DNA of 64,000 bases from UBA1952 sp965246905 (GCA_965246905.1 CBDFFZ010000010.1:1-64000), one strand, 5' to 3'; counted from the stretch's first letter, positions 44,112-53,030 are shown. A program made the numbers and translations. The notes: generated by a model not told the origin, from the letters alone.

Positions 44112-44957
44112 TTGGTAATTAAGAAAAGCATTTTGTGCCTGTCGATCTATGTGTTGAGTTCTTTTTATCACCAATCTGTAAGGGCGTCTGAGCCCGGTAA
44201 TAACTTTGTTGCTTCTTCTTCAGATGAAGACAGCTATATTTCAGGCATTTACGATGATATTGATTTTGGCCGCGGCGATAAGCTCAACCCCGAAGTGTTT
44301 AAGCTTGCCATGAAAGGCTATCTGAACCTTCGCGATGCCGGTAAGCTGAGCGACAATAAGCAAATCCTTACCGTTGCCGATTTTACCCGTTCTTCAACAC
44401 AGGATCGTCTTTGGATCATTGATCTTAATACACGTAAAGTGGTGATGCACACTTATGTAGCGCATGGTCAGGGTTCAGGCGATGAATTTGCTACTGCTTT
44501 TTCCAATACCAACAATTCTCATCAAAGCAGCCTGGGCTTTTATGTAACAGGCGAAACCTATATCGGTGAGCACGGCACTTCCCTCCGCCTCAATGGCATG
44601 GATAATGGCTATAACAGTGCTGCCCTCGACCGTGGTATTGTAATACACGGCGCAGATTACGTATGTAAGGATTTTGTAGCAGGCAATCAGCGTTTAGGCC
44701 GCAGCTGGGGCTGTCCTGCAGTAAATTCAAAGCTCGCACCGGCAATCATCAATGCGATCAAGGGGGGCACCTGCCTGTTTATTTATTACCCGCAACGCCA
44801 ATATCTTGCATCTGCCTACTGGCTCAACAAGAAAGTAGCGCATGTGCCATCTCACAGCAATATTGCGATGCTCCCTGCCGCTCCGGCACGCATTGCTGCT
44901 GCTATGCCCAAGCGCGATACGATTACCATTTATACACGGCCTGCATCGCACATGTAA
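44112..44957 (+). CDS. Secreted L,D-transpeptidase catalytic-domain protein (YkuD_2 type)
   Basis: 281 residues. The signal peptide is VIKKSILCLSIYVLSSF followed by YHQSVRA. The catalytic domain contains IVIHGADYV and LGRSWGCPAVN, with the His and the nucleophilic Cys of murein L,D-transpeptidase families. IIDLNTRKVVMHTYVAHGQG precedes. It probably forms or exchanges 3-3 crosslinks in the cell wall. There is no ATG: the only start upstream of the signal peptide is TTG at 44112 (a stop lies at 44103), and the first in-frame ATG would remove about 70 residues including the signal. It has its own promoter and terminator. Confidence 0.9.
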   Translation: MVIKKSILCLSIYVLSSFYHQSVRASEPGNNFVASSSDEDSYISGIYDDIDFGRGDKLNPEVFKLAMKGYLNLRDAGKLSDNKQILTVADFTRSSTQDRLWIIDLNTRKVVMHTYVAHGQGSGDEFATAFSNTNNSHQSSLGFYVTGETYIGEHGTSLRLNGMDNGYNSAALDRGIVIHGADYVCKDFVAGNQRLGRSWGCPAVNSKLAPAIINAIKGGTCLFIYYPQRQYLASAYWLNKKVAHVPSHSNIAMLPAAPARIAAAMPKRDTITIYTRPASHM

Positions 44958-44981
44958 AAGGTTGAATTTTTTTATCTGATT

Positions 44982-45011
44982 ATGCCGGGCAGTTATTGCC
45001 CGGCATTTTTT
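44982..45011 (+). terminator. Rho-independent terminator after the L,D-transpeptidase gene
   Basis: ATGCCGGGCA and TGCCCGGCAT form a 10-bp stem with a 5-nt loop, followed by TTTTTTA. Confidence 0.85.
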
Positions 45012-45069
45012 ATGCGCTATTCTTTTCCATCTGGCCTGATAATTATGGAGCTTATCTGCACCAACGCTT

Positions 45070-47130
45070 ATGAAGCCATTTTTCCTTTTTATCCTCTTTC
45101 TCTTTAGCGGGAACACTCCTTTATTTGGCCAGGAAATAGCTGTTTCGGGCGATTCTGTTATTAACCAGCAGCTTGGGGAAGTTACGGTACATTCCTTTGA
45201 GCAAACCACAGCGCTGAATGCGGCCCCGGCGGCAGTGAATATTGTAACCCCGGCCCTTTTACATCAATACGCTAATACCGGCATCGTAGCTGCGGTGAAT
45301 GCCGCGCCGGGCTTACGTATGGAAGAGCGCTCGCCCGGCTCTTACCGATTGGCAATCAGGGGAAGCGCTCTGCGTGCTCCATTCGGAGTGCGCAACGTAA
45401 AGATCTATTACAATGGCATTCCCTTTACCGACCCCGGCGGCACTACTTACCTCAACCAGCTTGGCTATTATAATATTGCCTCTATCGAAATACTAAAAGG
45501 ACCGGGCAGCAGCGTGTATGGTGCCGGCACGGGCGGTGTAATGCTCATCAACAGCGAGCCGCAGCAATGGACGGAAGGCGCCAAAGCAGAAGCAACCGGC
45601 GGCTCGTATGGCCTGCTGAACCTGGAAGGTGAAGTACGGCTGGGAAAGGAAAACTTCCACCATACAGTTCGCTACCAGCACCTTTCTTCAGCTGGCTACC
45701 GCGACCAGACGGCTATGCAGCGGGACGTTTTTTCGTGGGATGCCAGTGGCAGGATCGATGCAGCTACCCGGCTGGATGCGCATTTTCTTTATGGAGATCT
45801 TACCTATGAAACGCCCGGTGCGCTTACACTCCGGGAATGGGATAGCGCTCCGCGAATGGCGCGGCCCGGTGCAGCGGCAGCAGGTGCTACGATCTACCAA
45901 CAAACCTTCCTCGCGGGGTTTTCCATCGCGCATTGTTTCAGCAGGCACTGGAGCAGCACCACTACGCATTACGGGGCCTATTCGCAGATGCGCAACCCGA
46001 ACCTGCGCAATTATTCCCGCACCTATGAGCCCAATGCAGGCGGAAGGTCTGTCTTAAAATGGGAGGGTGATCTCAGGAAAACACATATTCAATGGTTAGC
46101 CGGCGCAGAATTGCAGCGCAATTTTTCAACATTTGCCACCTATCGCAATAAAGGCGGTAATCCGGATACGCTCCAGGCCAATGAATCCGTACAGAGCCGC
46201 CAATTATTCGGCTTTAGCCAGCTTTCCCTCAACTTTCAAAGAGGCTGGACCGCTACTGCCGGACTGAGCCTCAGCTCCCTGAAGCTGGATTACGATCTGC
46301 TTTCCAACCCCGCCTATACCAGCCAGGTACGGAATTTTGACAATGAGCTTTCCCCGCGCTTTGCGCTGCTTAAAAAATGGAACGCGGGAATTTCGGTATA
46401 TGCCATAGTTGCGCGCGGCTTTTCGCCGCCTACCAGCGCGGAGCTGGCACCCAGCGGCAGCGCGCTCAACCTCGATCTTACGCCCGAATGGGGCTGGAAT
46501 TATGAGCTTGGCGCACGGGGCAGCCTGCTCAGCCGGCGGCTTACGTATGATCTGAGCCTGTTTTATTTTGCCCTGAACCATGCCATAGTACAGCGCCGCG
46601 ATGCGCTGGGCGGCGATTATTACATCAACAGCGGAACAACTAAACAGGCTGGCGCAGAGCTAAGCGTAGCCTATATGTTCCTGCAGCAGCACAAAAACAG
46701 CTTTGGTGAAGGCTCCTTCCGCCTGGCTTATACCTATGATCATTTCCGGTACGGGCAGTTTGTGCAGGTGGATAAGGATTACTCGGGCTATCTGCTGCCG
46801 GGGGTACCGGGCCATACGGTCGCCGCTGGTGTGCACTTGCGCAGCCATTACGGGCCTTATCTTGATATTACCTATTACTACAATAGTACCATCCAATTGA
46901 ATGATGCGAACAGCGAGCAAACCGCTCCTTATCATTTAGTTGGTTTCCGGGCCGGTTATGAATACGCTGTAAAAAAGCTGGGCGTAGTTGAGGTATTTGG
47001 CGGCGGGGAAAACCTTACAGATGCACGCTATACCGCCGGGCCGGATATCAATGCTTTTGGCGGGCGCTATTATAATACTTCGCCGGGGAGGGGGTTTTAT
47101 CTTGGCGTTGGTTTGCGGTATGGGCGGTGA
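45070..47130 (+). CDS. TonB-dependent outer-membrane receptor
   Basis: 686 residues with a signal peptide (MKPFFLFILFLFSGNTPLFG). The plug domain follows from about residue 35: LGEVTVHSFEQTTALNAAPA, AVNAAPGLRMEERSPGSYRL, AIRGSALRAPFGVRNVKIYY and IEILKGPGSSVYGAGTGGVM. Then comes a 22-strand barrel ending in GRGFYLGVGLRYGR, with an aromatic-rich tail. It has no CarboxypepD_reg N-domain and no SusD partner, so it looks like a siderophore, metal or cobalamin receptor rather than a glycan SusC. Energy would come from ExbBD/TonB, one set of which is at 52-55 kb. The substrate is not determinable. Confidence 0.93.
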   Translation: MKPFFLFILFLFSGNTPLFGQEIAVSGDSVINQQLGEVTVHSFEQTTALNAAPAAVNIVTPALLHQYANTGIVAAVNAAPGLRMEERSPGSYRLAIRGSALRAPFGVRNVKIYYNGIPFTDPGGTTYLNQLGYYNIASIEILKGPGSSVYGAGTGGVMLINSEPQQWTEGAKAEATGGSYGLLNLEGEVRLGKENFHHTVRYQHLSSAGYRDQTAMQRDVFSWDASGRIDAATRLDAHFLYGDLTYETPGALTLREWDSAPRMARPGAAAAGATIYQQTFLAGFSIAHCFSRHWSSTTTHYGAYSQMRNPNLRNYSRTYEPNAGGRSVLKWEGDLRKTHIQWLAGAELQRNFSTFATYRNKGGNPDTLQANESVQSRQLFGFSQLSLNFQRGWTATAGLSLSSLKLDYDLLSNPAYTSQVRNFDNELSPRFALLKKWNAGISVYAIVARGFSPPTSAELAPSGSALNLDLTPEWGWNYELGARGSLLSRRLTYDLSLFYFALNHAIVQRRDALGGDYYINSGTTKQAGAELSVAYMFLQQHKNSFGEGSFRLAYTYDHFRYGQFVQVDKDYSGYLLPGVPGHTVAAGVHLRSHYGPYLDITYYYNSTIQLNDANSEQTAPYHLVGFRAGYEYAVKKLGVVEVFGGGENLTDARYTAGPDINAFGGRYYNTSPGRGFYLGVGLRYGR

Positions 47131-47440
47131 AAGGCAGGATTAGAAGATATGGAAATTTGTTTTTTTACGAAATAGGCTTGTGATTACGCATTACTATGGT
47201 ATAAAAAAGTGTTCTTGCCGCTCGTATTGTGGCTATTGAAAATTATTTGTAGGTTTGGATTATCCCTTTAAGAAATATTCGTTGTTGCGTAAATTGAATA
47301 ATAATATAAGCTTATTATGAGAAATGCGCAATGCGTGATATGCTGGTAGTTGGCGCTCAATCAAATAGTTACGCAGGTAGTATTCTATTGGCGAATTGCG
47401 TGTATTTACGAGTTAGCAGCAAGCACAACAGACCATTACC

Positions 47441-48208
47441 ATGAGCGACACTTCCAAAACAAAAAAAATATTAGAAATAGGTGCTGAAATCATTGGTGCA
47501 GCTTCTGGAGGTGCTATTGGCTTAATTGGCGGACCAGCAGGAGCAATTGGTGGTAGTGTGGCGGGTGTTGCAGTTGCAAAAGGGCTTATTGAATTTGCTG
47601 ACCGATTTTTATCTCATAGACAACAAGTCAGAGTTGGTGCAGCAGCGGGTTTGACAATTGTCGGTATTCAAGACCGACTTGAAAATGGGCAGTTGTTACG
47701 ACAAGACAATTTTTTTGACGCAGATGATATTAATAGAAGTAAAGCAGAAGAACTTTTTGAAGGTATATTATTGAAATGCAAAAATGAATATGAAGAGAAA
47801 AAGATAAAATACGTAACAAGGATTTATGAAAATGTAGCTTTTGACACAACTATTAAACCAGAACTTGCAAACCAAGTTTTAAATACTGCACAGCAACTTT
47901 CATATCGACAATTGGTTTTACTTGCATTAGTCGGACAAAATTTGGATAACAAATTTCATTTAAGGGAAACAGACTACAGAGACGACACTTTAAATTTTAC
48001 AAGTGACCTTCAATTTCTATTGCAAGATTTTGTGACACTAGAAAAGCAAGGATTAATTTATAGAAATGACAACACTGCATTGTTAGACCTTTCTGACGTT
48101 GCAACTGGTTTAATGACGCTTTCACTTTTAGGTATGGACTATTATAAACTGTTAGGACTATCAGAATTGCCAGAAAGCGAGTTTTCATTTCTTGACTCAA
48201 TACGCTGA
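47441..48208 (+). CDS. Orphan protein with N-terminal glycine-zipper, cassette-like gene 1
   Basis: 255 residues, AT-rich coding unlike the GC-richer genes before it. Residues 11-50 (IGAASGGAIGLIGGPAGAIG followed by GSVAGVAVAKGL) form a glycine-zipper hydrophobic segment that could insert in a membrane. The rest is a soluble helical region with a conserved-looking QLSYRQLVLLALVGQNLDN. I do not recognise the family. No signal peptide. The 310-bp region upstream (47131-47440) is AT-rich with no gene and contains weakly palindromic sequence. The gene is followed by the first of three related intergenic palindromes. Glycine-zipper proteins sometimes act as membrane-active effectors; that is only a possibility here. 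Confidence 0.7.
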   Translation: MSDTSKTKKILEIGAEIIGAASGGAIGLIGGPAGAIGGSVAGVAVAKGLIEFADRFLSHRQQVRVGAAAGLTIVGIQDRLENGQLLRQDNFFDADDINRSKAEELFEGILLKCKNEYEEKKIKYVTRIYENVAFDTTIKPELANQVLNTAQQLSYRQLVLLALVGQNLDNKFHLRETDYRDDTLNFTSDLQFLLQDFVTLEKQGLIYRNDNTALLDLSDVATGLMTLSLLGMDYYKLLGLSELPESEFSFLDSIR

Positions 48209-48220
48209 CGAGTGCTATGC

Positions 48221-48410
48221 TGCTACATTGGGGTTTTATGCAAGTTGGGCCTGACCTTGAAACATGGGCTAATTGCAAATCCCAGCTTCAGTTCCAGCAG
48301 ACAAATATCTATCAGCTTTTGTACATAACTTCAACAATATATTTTCAATCAGCAGCGGTTATCGGCAGACGGAATACTAATTCCCAACCTGCATAAAGCC
48401 CTGAACGTTC
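48221..48410. repeat. attC-like intercassette palindrome 1
   Basis: GTTTTATGCAAGTTGGG (48233-48249) faces CCCAACCTGCATAAAGCCC (48383-48401) with two mismatches, then AACGTT at 48404. The interior contains GCGGTTATCGGCAGACGGA, similar in order and sequence to palindrome 2. It lies between two co-oriented orphan genes. Confidence 0.55.
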
Positions 48411-48460
48411 TTTGCAAATTATCCTCATTATAAGAACTTACTTAAATAACAATATCAATA

Positions 48461-49195
48461 ATGATTAGAGACAAGATTTATCGAGATATTACCAAAACAA
48501 TTGACGAACATCACCGCTTTGATAGTTCAGATTTTAAGGTGGATACCACCAAAGGTCAGAATAGCGCTGTATTGTTGACTATTAGATTTAACATAGAACC
48601 AAAATATAAAATTGTATTTAAGGTACCAAATTCTACAACGACAATCGACAAAGAGAATTACGGCAGACCGTTTTATTCCTTTTCAGGAAATGTTTGCCCG
48701 GGTCCATTAGCATTCGAAGAATCTTTCACTTTTCAAGGCGAACCAGGCATTTTTGAAAATATTAATACATGGTTGAATTGTATTTGGGAAGAGCTTTCAG
48801 CCAATCCAGTTGTGAAACAAGTTGAAAATCAGCAGCAACAGATTGACGAAATATTTGCAAAATTCGAAACGATTAAGGATGGTTATTTTACCGTTGACGA
48901 AGCTGTTAAATTGACAATTCGTTTAGATGAATTGGAAGAGACTTTAAAATCTCAAATACACCAAACTAATGAAGACAAAAAAGCATATGAGCAAGAAGTA
49001 GGAAGGCTTCATATGGACATTGATACATTAAAACAAACAATTAATTCATTTAACAAAAAAGGATGGCTTAAAAGTTTTACATCTAAAGTATTTAAGTGGA
49101 CAAAAGATTCAGAAAATAGAAAGTTATTACTAGACGGTTATAAAGTCATTAGAGAATTTTTACCAGATGAAGTAAAATTAGGTTTACCTGAATAA
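48461..49195 (+). CDS. Orphan coiled-coil protein, cassette-like gene 2
   Basis: 244 residues, AT-rich. Residues 1 to about 110 look beta-rich (VLLTIRFNIEPKYKIVFKVP; RPFYSFSGNVCPGPLAFEES). Residues about 115-210 form a coiled coil with many Glu, Gln and Lys (KQVENQQQQIDEIFAKFETI; LEETLKSQIHQTNEDKKAYE). The last 35 residues are a basic-to-acidic helix ending in FLPDEVKLGLPE. Family not recognised; no membrane segment or signal. It is flanked on both sides by related palindromic spacers and in the same orientation as its neighbours. Confidence 0.7.
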   Translation: MIRDKIYRDITKTIDEHHRFDSSDFKVDTTKGQNSAVLLTIRFNIEPKYKIVFKVPNSTTTIDKENYGRPFYSFSGNVCPGPLAFEESFTFQGEPGIFENINTWLNCIWEELSANPVVKQVENQQQQIDEIFAKFETIKDGYFTVDEAVKLTIRLDELEETLKSQIHQTNEDKKAYEQEVGRLHMDIDTLKQTINSFNKKGWLKSFTSKVFKWTKDSENRKLLLDGYKVIREFLPDEVKLGLPE

Positions 49196-49200
49196 AAACT

Positions 49201-49327
49201 GCACGCAACATTGGCGTTATGGCGGCATCAGGAAAAAAAATCATCTTCAGTTCTTTGTTCAGGAGCGGTTCCAGCCTGACGGATTACGGAAGCCCGCCAC
49301 GATGCCAATGCTTTAACGTTGTGCGCC
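49201..49327. repeat. attC-like intercassette palindrome 2
   Basis: GCACGCAAC (49201) and GTTGTGC (49318-49324) form the outer pair. The next arms in are ATTGGCGTTATGGCGG facing CCGCCACGATGCCAAT. The interior GCGGTTCCAGCCTGACGGA matches that of palindrome 1 at most positions. Confidence 0.6.
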
Positions 49328-49342
49328 ATCTAAAACAACACG

Positions 49343-49585
49343 ATGCTTCTATTCAAGGTTGAAGAAAGATTTATGGTTACCGGACGGGGCTTAATTTTAG
49401 TACCAAGATTTGCCAACAAGAAAGCAAACATTGGCGACAAAATAAAGATTGTGAGACCTGACAAAACAGTTATTGAAACCATTATTAGAGGAATCAGCTA
49501 TAACAATCTTCGCGATATCCTCATTGGACCTGACGTAACAAAAGAAGACGTCCCCATAGACTCGGAAGTTTGGCTAAATGTATAA
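49343..49585 (+). CDS. Small beta-barrel protein resembling EF-Tu domain 2, cassette-like gene 3
   Basis: 80 residues. VEERFMVTGRGLILVPRF, then ANIGDKIKIVRPDKTVIETI and IRGISYN, reads like the second domain of translation GTPases (compare the EF-Tu VTGRxxxGxxxxGDxxxIV pattern) as a stand-alone barrel without a GTPase domain. That similarity is from memory and is an inference; binding partner unknown. It starts 23 bp after the core of palindrome 2 and is followed after 16 bp by another small gene. Composition is AT-rich, like the rest of the block. Confidence 0.65.
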   Translation: MLLFKVEERFMVTGRGLILVPRFANKKANIGDKIKIVRPDKTVIETIIRGISYNNLRDILIGPDVTKEDVPIDSEVWLNV

Positions 49586-49601
49586 AAACAATTAACGGTA
49601 A

Positions 49602-49871
49602 ATGCACAACTGGAAACTGGATAGCTGGATTGACTATTGGAAGCTTTTTGACGAGTTATGCTTGACACTCGAAAAAAATGGTAAAGGACACATTGTTCAT
49701 GATTTAAAAGACGGGCAAAAATACGTGAATGGACTTACTGATGGATGGTATGAGTTCTTAAACAGTTTTAAGAATGTGGTAAAAGAAAATCAGGAGATGT
49801 TTAATATTAAAGAACAAGAGTTAGCAGACTTCTTAATTAAATCATTGGAGAAGTTACATCGAAGACGATAA
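49602..49871 (+). CDS. Small orphan protein, cassette-like gene 4
   Basis: 89 residues, rich in Trp, Lys and Glu (WKLDSWIDYWKLFDELCLTL), predicted helical, soluble, with a basic end KLHRRR. No family recognised. It shares a cassette with the 80-residue barrel gene (16-bp gap, same strand), so the two may function together, for example as a small two-part module. Directly after its stop begins the third palindromic spacer. Confidence 0.6.
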   Translation: MHNWKLDSWIDYWKLFDELCLTLEKNGKGHIVHDLKDGQKYVNGLTDGWYEFLNSFKNVVKENQEMFNIKEQELADFLIKSLEKLHRRR

Positions 49872-49874
49872 ATG

Positions 49875-50005
49875 GCGCACAACAGTTTGTTTATGCAATG
49901 CCGGTAGAAGAACATACTTTAAATCTTTTATCTTAATTTGACTAAAGCTGTTTGCTAGCTGAAGTAACACGGAGCCCAGCACTGCATAAACACTTTTTCG
50001 TTGCA
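49875..50005. repeat. attC-like intercassette palindrome 3
   Basis: GCGCACAAC (49875-49883) and CGTTGC (49999) are the outer pair. GTTTATGCAATGCCGG faces CCCAGCACTGCATAAAC (two mismatches over 16 aligned positions). The interior ACGGAGCCCAGC corresponds to ACGGAAGCCCGCC of palindrome 2. 50006-50141 holds no further gene. Confidence 0.55.
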
Positions 50006-50141
50006 TTCCATTTTAACGAGACGCAACGTAATCATCATAATAGCTCTATTACGAACAGCTTTCACCGCTCTGCAAAGCCTCGCGTACGTTGGCCTTGCGG
50101 CCGCAAACAAGCGAAGAGAAATATTCAACATCACAAATACT

Positions 50142-50615
50142 ATGATAAGAAACCTGGCTATTGCAGGCAGAGTCCGGGAAGTGTTGCTCGATGGGCATTG
50201 GATTGCTAACACGAATTATAAACATCAACTACTAAATATAAACTGGCAACAGGCAACTCAGAAAGTTGGCAGCTTAAATACGATAGCCGCATTGACCTAT
50301 CATATAAATTATTATTTAGCAGGGCTATTGAACGCCTTTGAAAATGGGAAGCTTGAGATCAGCGACAAATATAGTTTCGACCTTCCGGAAATAAAATCAG
50401 CAGCAGATTGGGATCAATTGGTTACCGGCTTCCTGCACAATGCTAAAAAATTTGCCGACAGGGTTGAACGGCTGGATGACCGCCTTTTGGACCAACAGTT
50501 TATGGATGAAAAGTATGGAAGCTATTTGCGAAACATAGAAGGCGTTATCGAGCACAGCTATTATCATTTAGGGCAAATTTCCTTAATAAGGAAGATGATC
50601 ATGCAAAAACAATAA
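50142..50615 (+). CDS. DinB-like superfamily protein
   Basis: About 157 residues of the DinB/YfiT-like four-helix fold. The usual metal-site histidines are seen in LTYHINYYLAGLL and VIEHSYYHLGQISLIR, with a starting helix VREVLLDGHWIAN. Members include thiol-linked transferases (bacillithiol- or mycothiol-dependent) and many of unknown role. The bshA gene at 34.6-35.8 kb makes a bacillithiol link conceivable (inference). The frame is open upstream to 50001, but ATG at 50142 begins the domain. It is the last gene of the AT-rich block and is less AT-rich than the orphans. Confidence 0.8.
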   Translation: MIRNLAIAGRVREVLLDGHWIANTNYKHQLLNINWQQATQKVGSLNTIAALTYHINYYLAGLLNAFENGKLEISDKYSFDLPEIKSAADWDQLVTGFLHNAKKFADRVERLDDRLLDQQFMDEKYGSYLRNIEGVIEHSYYHLGQISLIRKMIMQKQ

Positions 50616-50764
50616 TAAACGCTTGCCCCCTTGTCCGCGGCCGTAATGCGGATACCATCGGCATAGCCTCTATGACGCGTGATCCTTTTTACCGGCTTTG
50701 CAAAAGCCTTACCGCATGCATCCGCGTTGCGAAAGAGGACGAGGGAAGATGTCATAGCACTCCG

Positions 50765-50986
50765 CTACCATATAATTTCCCAACGGTGCGCGGCATCTAT
50801 GGCATAATCCAGGCCGTTGCTCATTTTATGCACCTCTTTTCCCAGCTTTTCACTATGTTGAGCACTTACTTCATATACCCGGATGCCATTGTTTTCGCGT
50901 GTAAGGTAATCGATCAGGGCCGCCATCGTTGGCGGAATATCGTGCAGCCATTGCGCATCGCCCTCCTTTACAAATGCTGAACTCAT
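50765..50986 (-). CDS. Small conserved hypothetical protein
   Basis: About 73 residues: MSSAFVKEGDAQWLHDIPPT, AALIDYLTRENNGIRVYEV and KLGKEVHKMSNGLDYAID. I recall similar small proteins in Bacteroidota but no known function. Soluble, mixed charge. ATG at 50986 is preferred to an earlier in-frame start because the family-like part starts there. It is divergent from the ACMSD gene, whose start is about 90 bp away. The 150 bp between it and the DinB-like gene show nothing. Confidence 0.65.
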   Translation of the reverse strand: MSSAFVKEGDAQWLHDIPPTMAALIDYLTRENNGIRVYEVSAQHSEKLGKEVHKMSNGLDYAIDAAHRWEIIW

Positions 50987-51078
50987 AACGTGTTTTTCAT
51001 AAATTCTCTTAAAAAACAATGCCCGGCAATCTTACACGATGCATTAATATTGCTGACTGCCAAAACCGGGCTTATATC

Positions 51079-52071
51079 ATGAAAAAGATCGACATCCACA
51101 CGCATATCATGCCGGAGAAAATCCCTAACTGGTTCCAGAAGTTCGGGTATGGCGAGTTCATTCATTTAGAGCATCATAAGCCATGCTGCGCGCGGATGAT
51201 AAAGGGGGATAAAGTATTCCGCGAGGTAGAAGAAAATTGCTGGGATGCCGGCGTGCGCACAAAGGAGATGGATGCCACGGATGTAATGATGCAGGTGCTC
51301 TCCACGATACCGGTACTGTTCAACTACTGGGCAAAGCCAGAGCATGGCTTAGAGACAGCCCGCTTTTTCAACGATCATATGGCTACCTGTGTGGACCTGC
51401 AGCCTGAGCGCTTTATGGCCATCGGCACCGTACCCATGCAGGATGTGGATATGGCGATCCACGAGATGGAGCGCTGTGTAACAGAGCTGAAAATGCCGGG
51501 ACTCGAAATAGGCTCCAATATAAACGGAAAGAACCTGAGCGATGCCTCCTTTCGCCCTTTCTGGGAAGCTGCGGAAGAGTTGGGCTGCGCGATATTCGTG
51601 CATCCATGGGAGATGATAGGCGAAAATGATATGGCTAAATACTGGTTGCCCTGGCTGGTAGGCATGCCTGCGGAAACCGCACGGGCTATTGCTTCCATGA
51701 TCTTCGGCGGCGTATTTGAAAAGTACCCTTCCTTACGGGTTGCTTTTGCGCATGGCGGTGGCTCCTTCCCGCTAACGGTTGGCCGGATAGAGCATGGATT
51801 CAATGTGCGCCCCGATCTATGCGCCATCGACAACCCCGTAAATCCGCGGGAATACCTGGGCAAATTCTGGATCGATGCGCTGGTACACGACCCGAAGGCC
51901 CTGGAATTTGTGGTGGATATAATGGGCAGCGAAAAGGTATGCATGGGCTCGGATTATCCGTTCCCGCTCGGCGAGCATGTGCCGGGAAAGCTTATTGAAA
52001 ACATGGATTTTTCAACTCCATTAAAGGAAGCGCTTCTTTGGGATAATGCAATGCGCTGGCTGGGAAAGTAA
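51079..52071 (+). CDS. 2-amino-3-carboxymuconate-6-semialdehyde decarboxylase (ACMSD)
   Basis: About 330 residues of the amidohydrolase superfamily. ACMSD decarboxylates the unstable kynurenine-pathway intermediate, diverting it from NAD synthesis toward degradation. The zinc-binding HxH is IDIHTHIMP (H7, H9). Further ligands appear in AIFVHPWEM, FAHGGGSFP and MGSDYPFPLGEH. The HxH at the very start and the VHPWEM/SDYPF pair fit ACMSD rather than the more general Amidohydro_2 members. The frame is open 20 codons upstream; 51079 is the family-like start. No other kynurenine genes are in the window. Confidence 0.88.
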   Translation: MKKIDIHTHIMPEKIPNWFQKFGYGEFIHLEHHKPCCARMIKGDKVFREVEENCWDAGVRTKEMDATDVMMQVLSTIPVLFNYWAKPEHGLETARFFNDHMATCVDLQPERFMAIGTVPMQDVDMAIHEMERCVTELKMPGLEIGSNINGKNLSDASFRPFWEAAEELGCAIFVHPWEMIGENDMAKYWLPWLVGMPAETARAIASMIFGGVFEKYPSLRVAFAHGGGSFPLTVGRIEHGFNVRPDLCAIDNPVNPREYLGKFWIDALVHDPKALEFVVDIMGSEKVCMGSDYPFPLGEHVPGKLIENMDFSTPLKEALLWDNAMRWLGK

Positions 52072-52103
52072 ATTTGTTTAACAACAAAGGAATCATTCTG
52101 AAT

Positions 52104-52137
52104 AAAAACAAAAGCCACCGTTGTTTACGGTGGCTTT
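52104..52137 (-). terminator. Rho-independent terminator after tonB
   Basis: On the minus strand AAAGCCACCGT, a 5-nt loop and ACGGTGGCTTT are followed by TGTTTTTATT. The stem also lies about 40 bp after the ACMSD stop, so it may serve both convergent genes. Confidence 0.85.
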
Positions 52138-52157
52138 GAAAATCTTAACAGGTTAAA

Positions 52158-52967
52158 TTACTCGAGCTTAAAGGTAATCGGCAGGCTGAAATAAACCTTT
52201 ACTGCGGTACCCTGCTGTTTGCCGGGCTTCCACTTTGGCATAGCGCTTACCACACGTAAGGCTTCATTATCCAAAGCTCCGCTACCAGAGCCTCTTACAG
52301 CTTTCGCCTGCGATATAGAGCCATCTTCGTTTACTACAAACTCAACGATCACACGGCCTTCAGTACCAGCCTCGCGGGCGGCATCGGGGTATTTCAGGTG
52401 GCTGTTAAGCCAGGAAGATACATCACCATTAAATTCCGGCATCTGTGATACCTGACGCAGGATCTGCGGCGCTGCGGGAGGAGCTTCTACCGGCCCGTTG
52501 CCTGTTGGCCCTTCGGTTGGCGGCGCAAGTGCCGATGCATTTTCATCACCCGCAACTGTTACAGGGCCTGCCACTTCGTGCTTTGTTTCATCCGGTGGCT
52601 TTACATCTTCCTTTACTTCTTCATTAGGCTTAATGACCGGTGGCGTAAACTTCACAGATGGCGGGGCCGGCGGTGGCGGCGCAGGTGGAGGTGGTGGTGG
52701 CTTGGGCTTGTCGGGCTCGATAGGTGGCGGCTCGGTGAGCGTAACCTTGCTCATTACGATAACCGGTTTTTTACCTTCGTTTTTCTCGAGAATAGCGGCA
52801 ATCACCGGAACGGCCGCAACCAGCATTGCAAAAGCAATGGTTGCTATCGCTGCATTGCGCGCACGCGTTGGGTACTTATTGCGCAGCTCATAACCTCCGT
52901 ATTGCTTATTGCGCCCCTCGAAAAGTATATCGAGGTAATCGCTTTTAAGGATTTTACTGATATCCAT
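52158..52967 (-). CDS. tonB: TonB energy-transducing protein
   Basis: 269 residues. It starts with the Bacteroidota TonB N-terminus ILKSDYLDILFEGRNKQYGG, then a membrane segment (NAAIATIAFAMLVAAVPVIA). A Pro/Lys-rich periplasm-spanning stretch follows (EPDKPKPPPPPPAPPPPAPP). The C-terminal TonB domain reads LKYPDAAREAGTEGRVIVEF, ending PKWKPGKQQGTAVKVYFSLP. It conveys the proton-motive force from ExbBD to outer-membrane receptors. It ends the exbB-exbD-exbD-tonB row and has a strong terminator. Confidence 0.95.
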   Translation of the reverse strand: MDISKILKSDYLDILFEGRNKQYGGYELRNKYPTRARNAAIATIAFAMLVAAVPVIAAILEKNEGKKPVIVMSKVTLTEPPPIEPDKPKPPPPPPAPPPPAPPSVKFTPPVIKPNEEVKEDVKPPDETKHEVAGPVTVAGDENASALAPPTEGPTGNGPVEAPPAAPQILRQVSQMPEFNGDVSSWLNSHLKYPDAAREAGTEGRVIVEFVVNEDGSISQAKAVRGSGSGALDNEALRVVSAMPKWKPGKQQGTAVKVYFSLPITFKLE

Positions 52968-53030
52968 TATTACAAAAATCTAAGGGTGATAACAAAGCCG
53001 CAATTCTGACGGCATTTCACAAATCCGCAT

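Noticed and set aside
50006..50141. N-terminal extension of the DinB-like protein
   Set aside because: The extra 47 codons are hydrophobic and unlike the family, and overlap the end of palindrome 3; ATG at 50142 starts the domain.
47131..50615. Complete integron
   Set aside because: No integrase gene, attI-like site or promoter was found in the window, so only a cassette-like arrangement is claimed.
47131..50615. Prophage or transposon remnant
   Set aside because: No transposase, phage structural, lysis or integrase gene and no terminal repeats were seen around the block.
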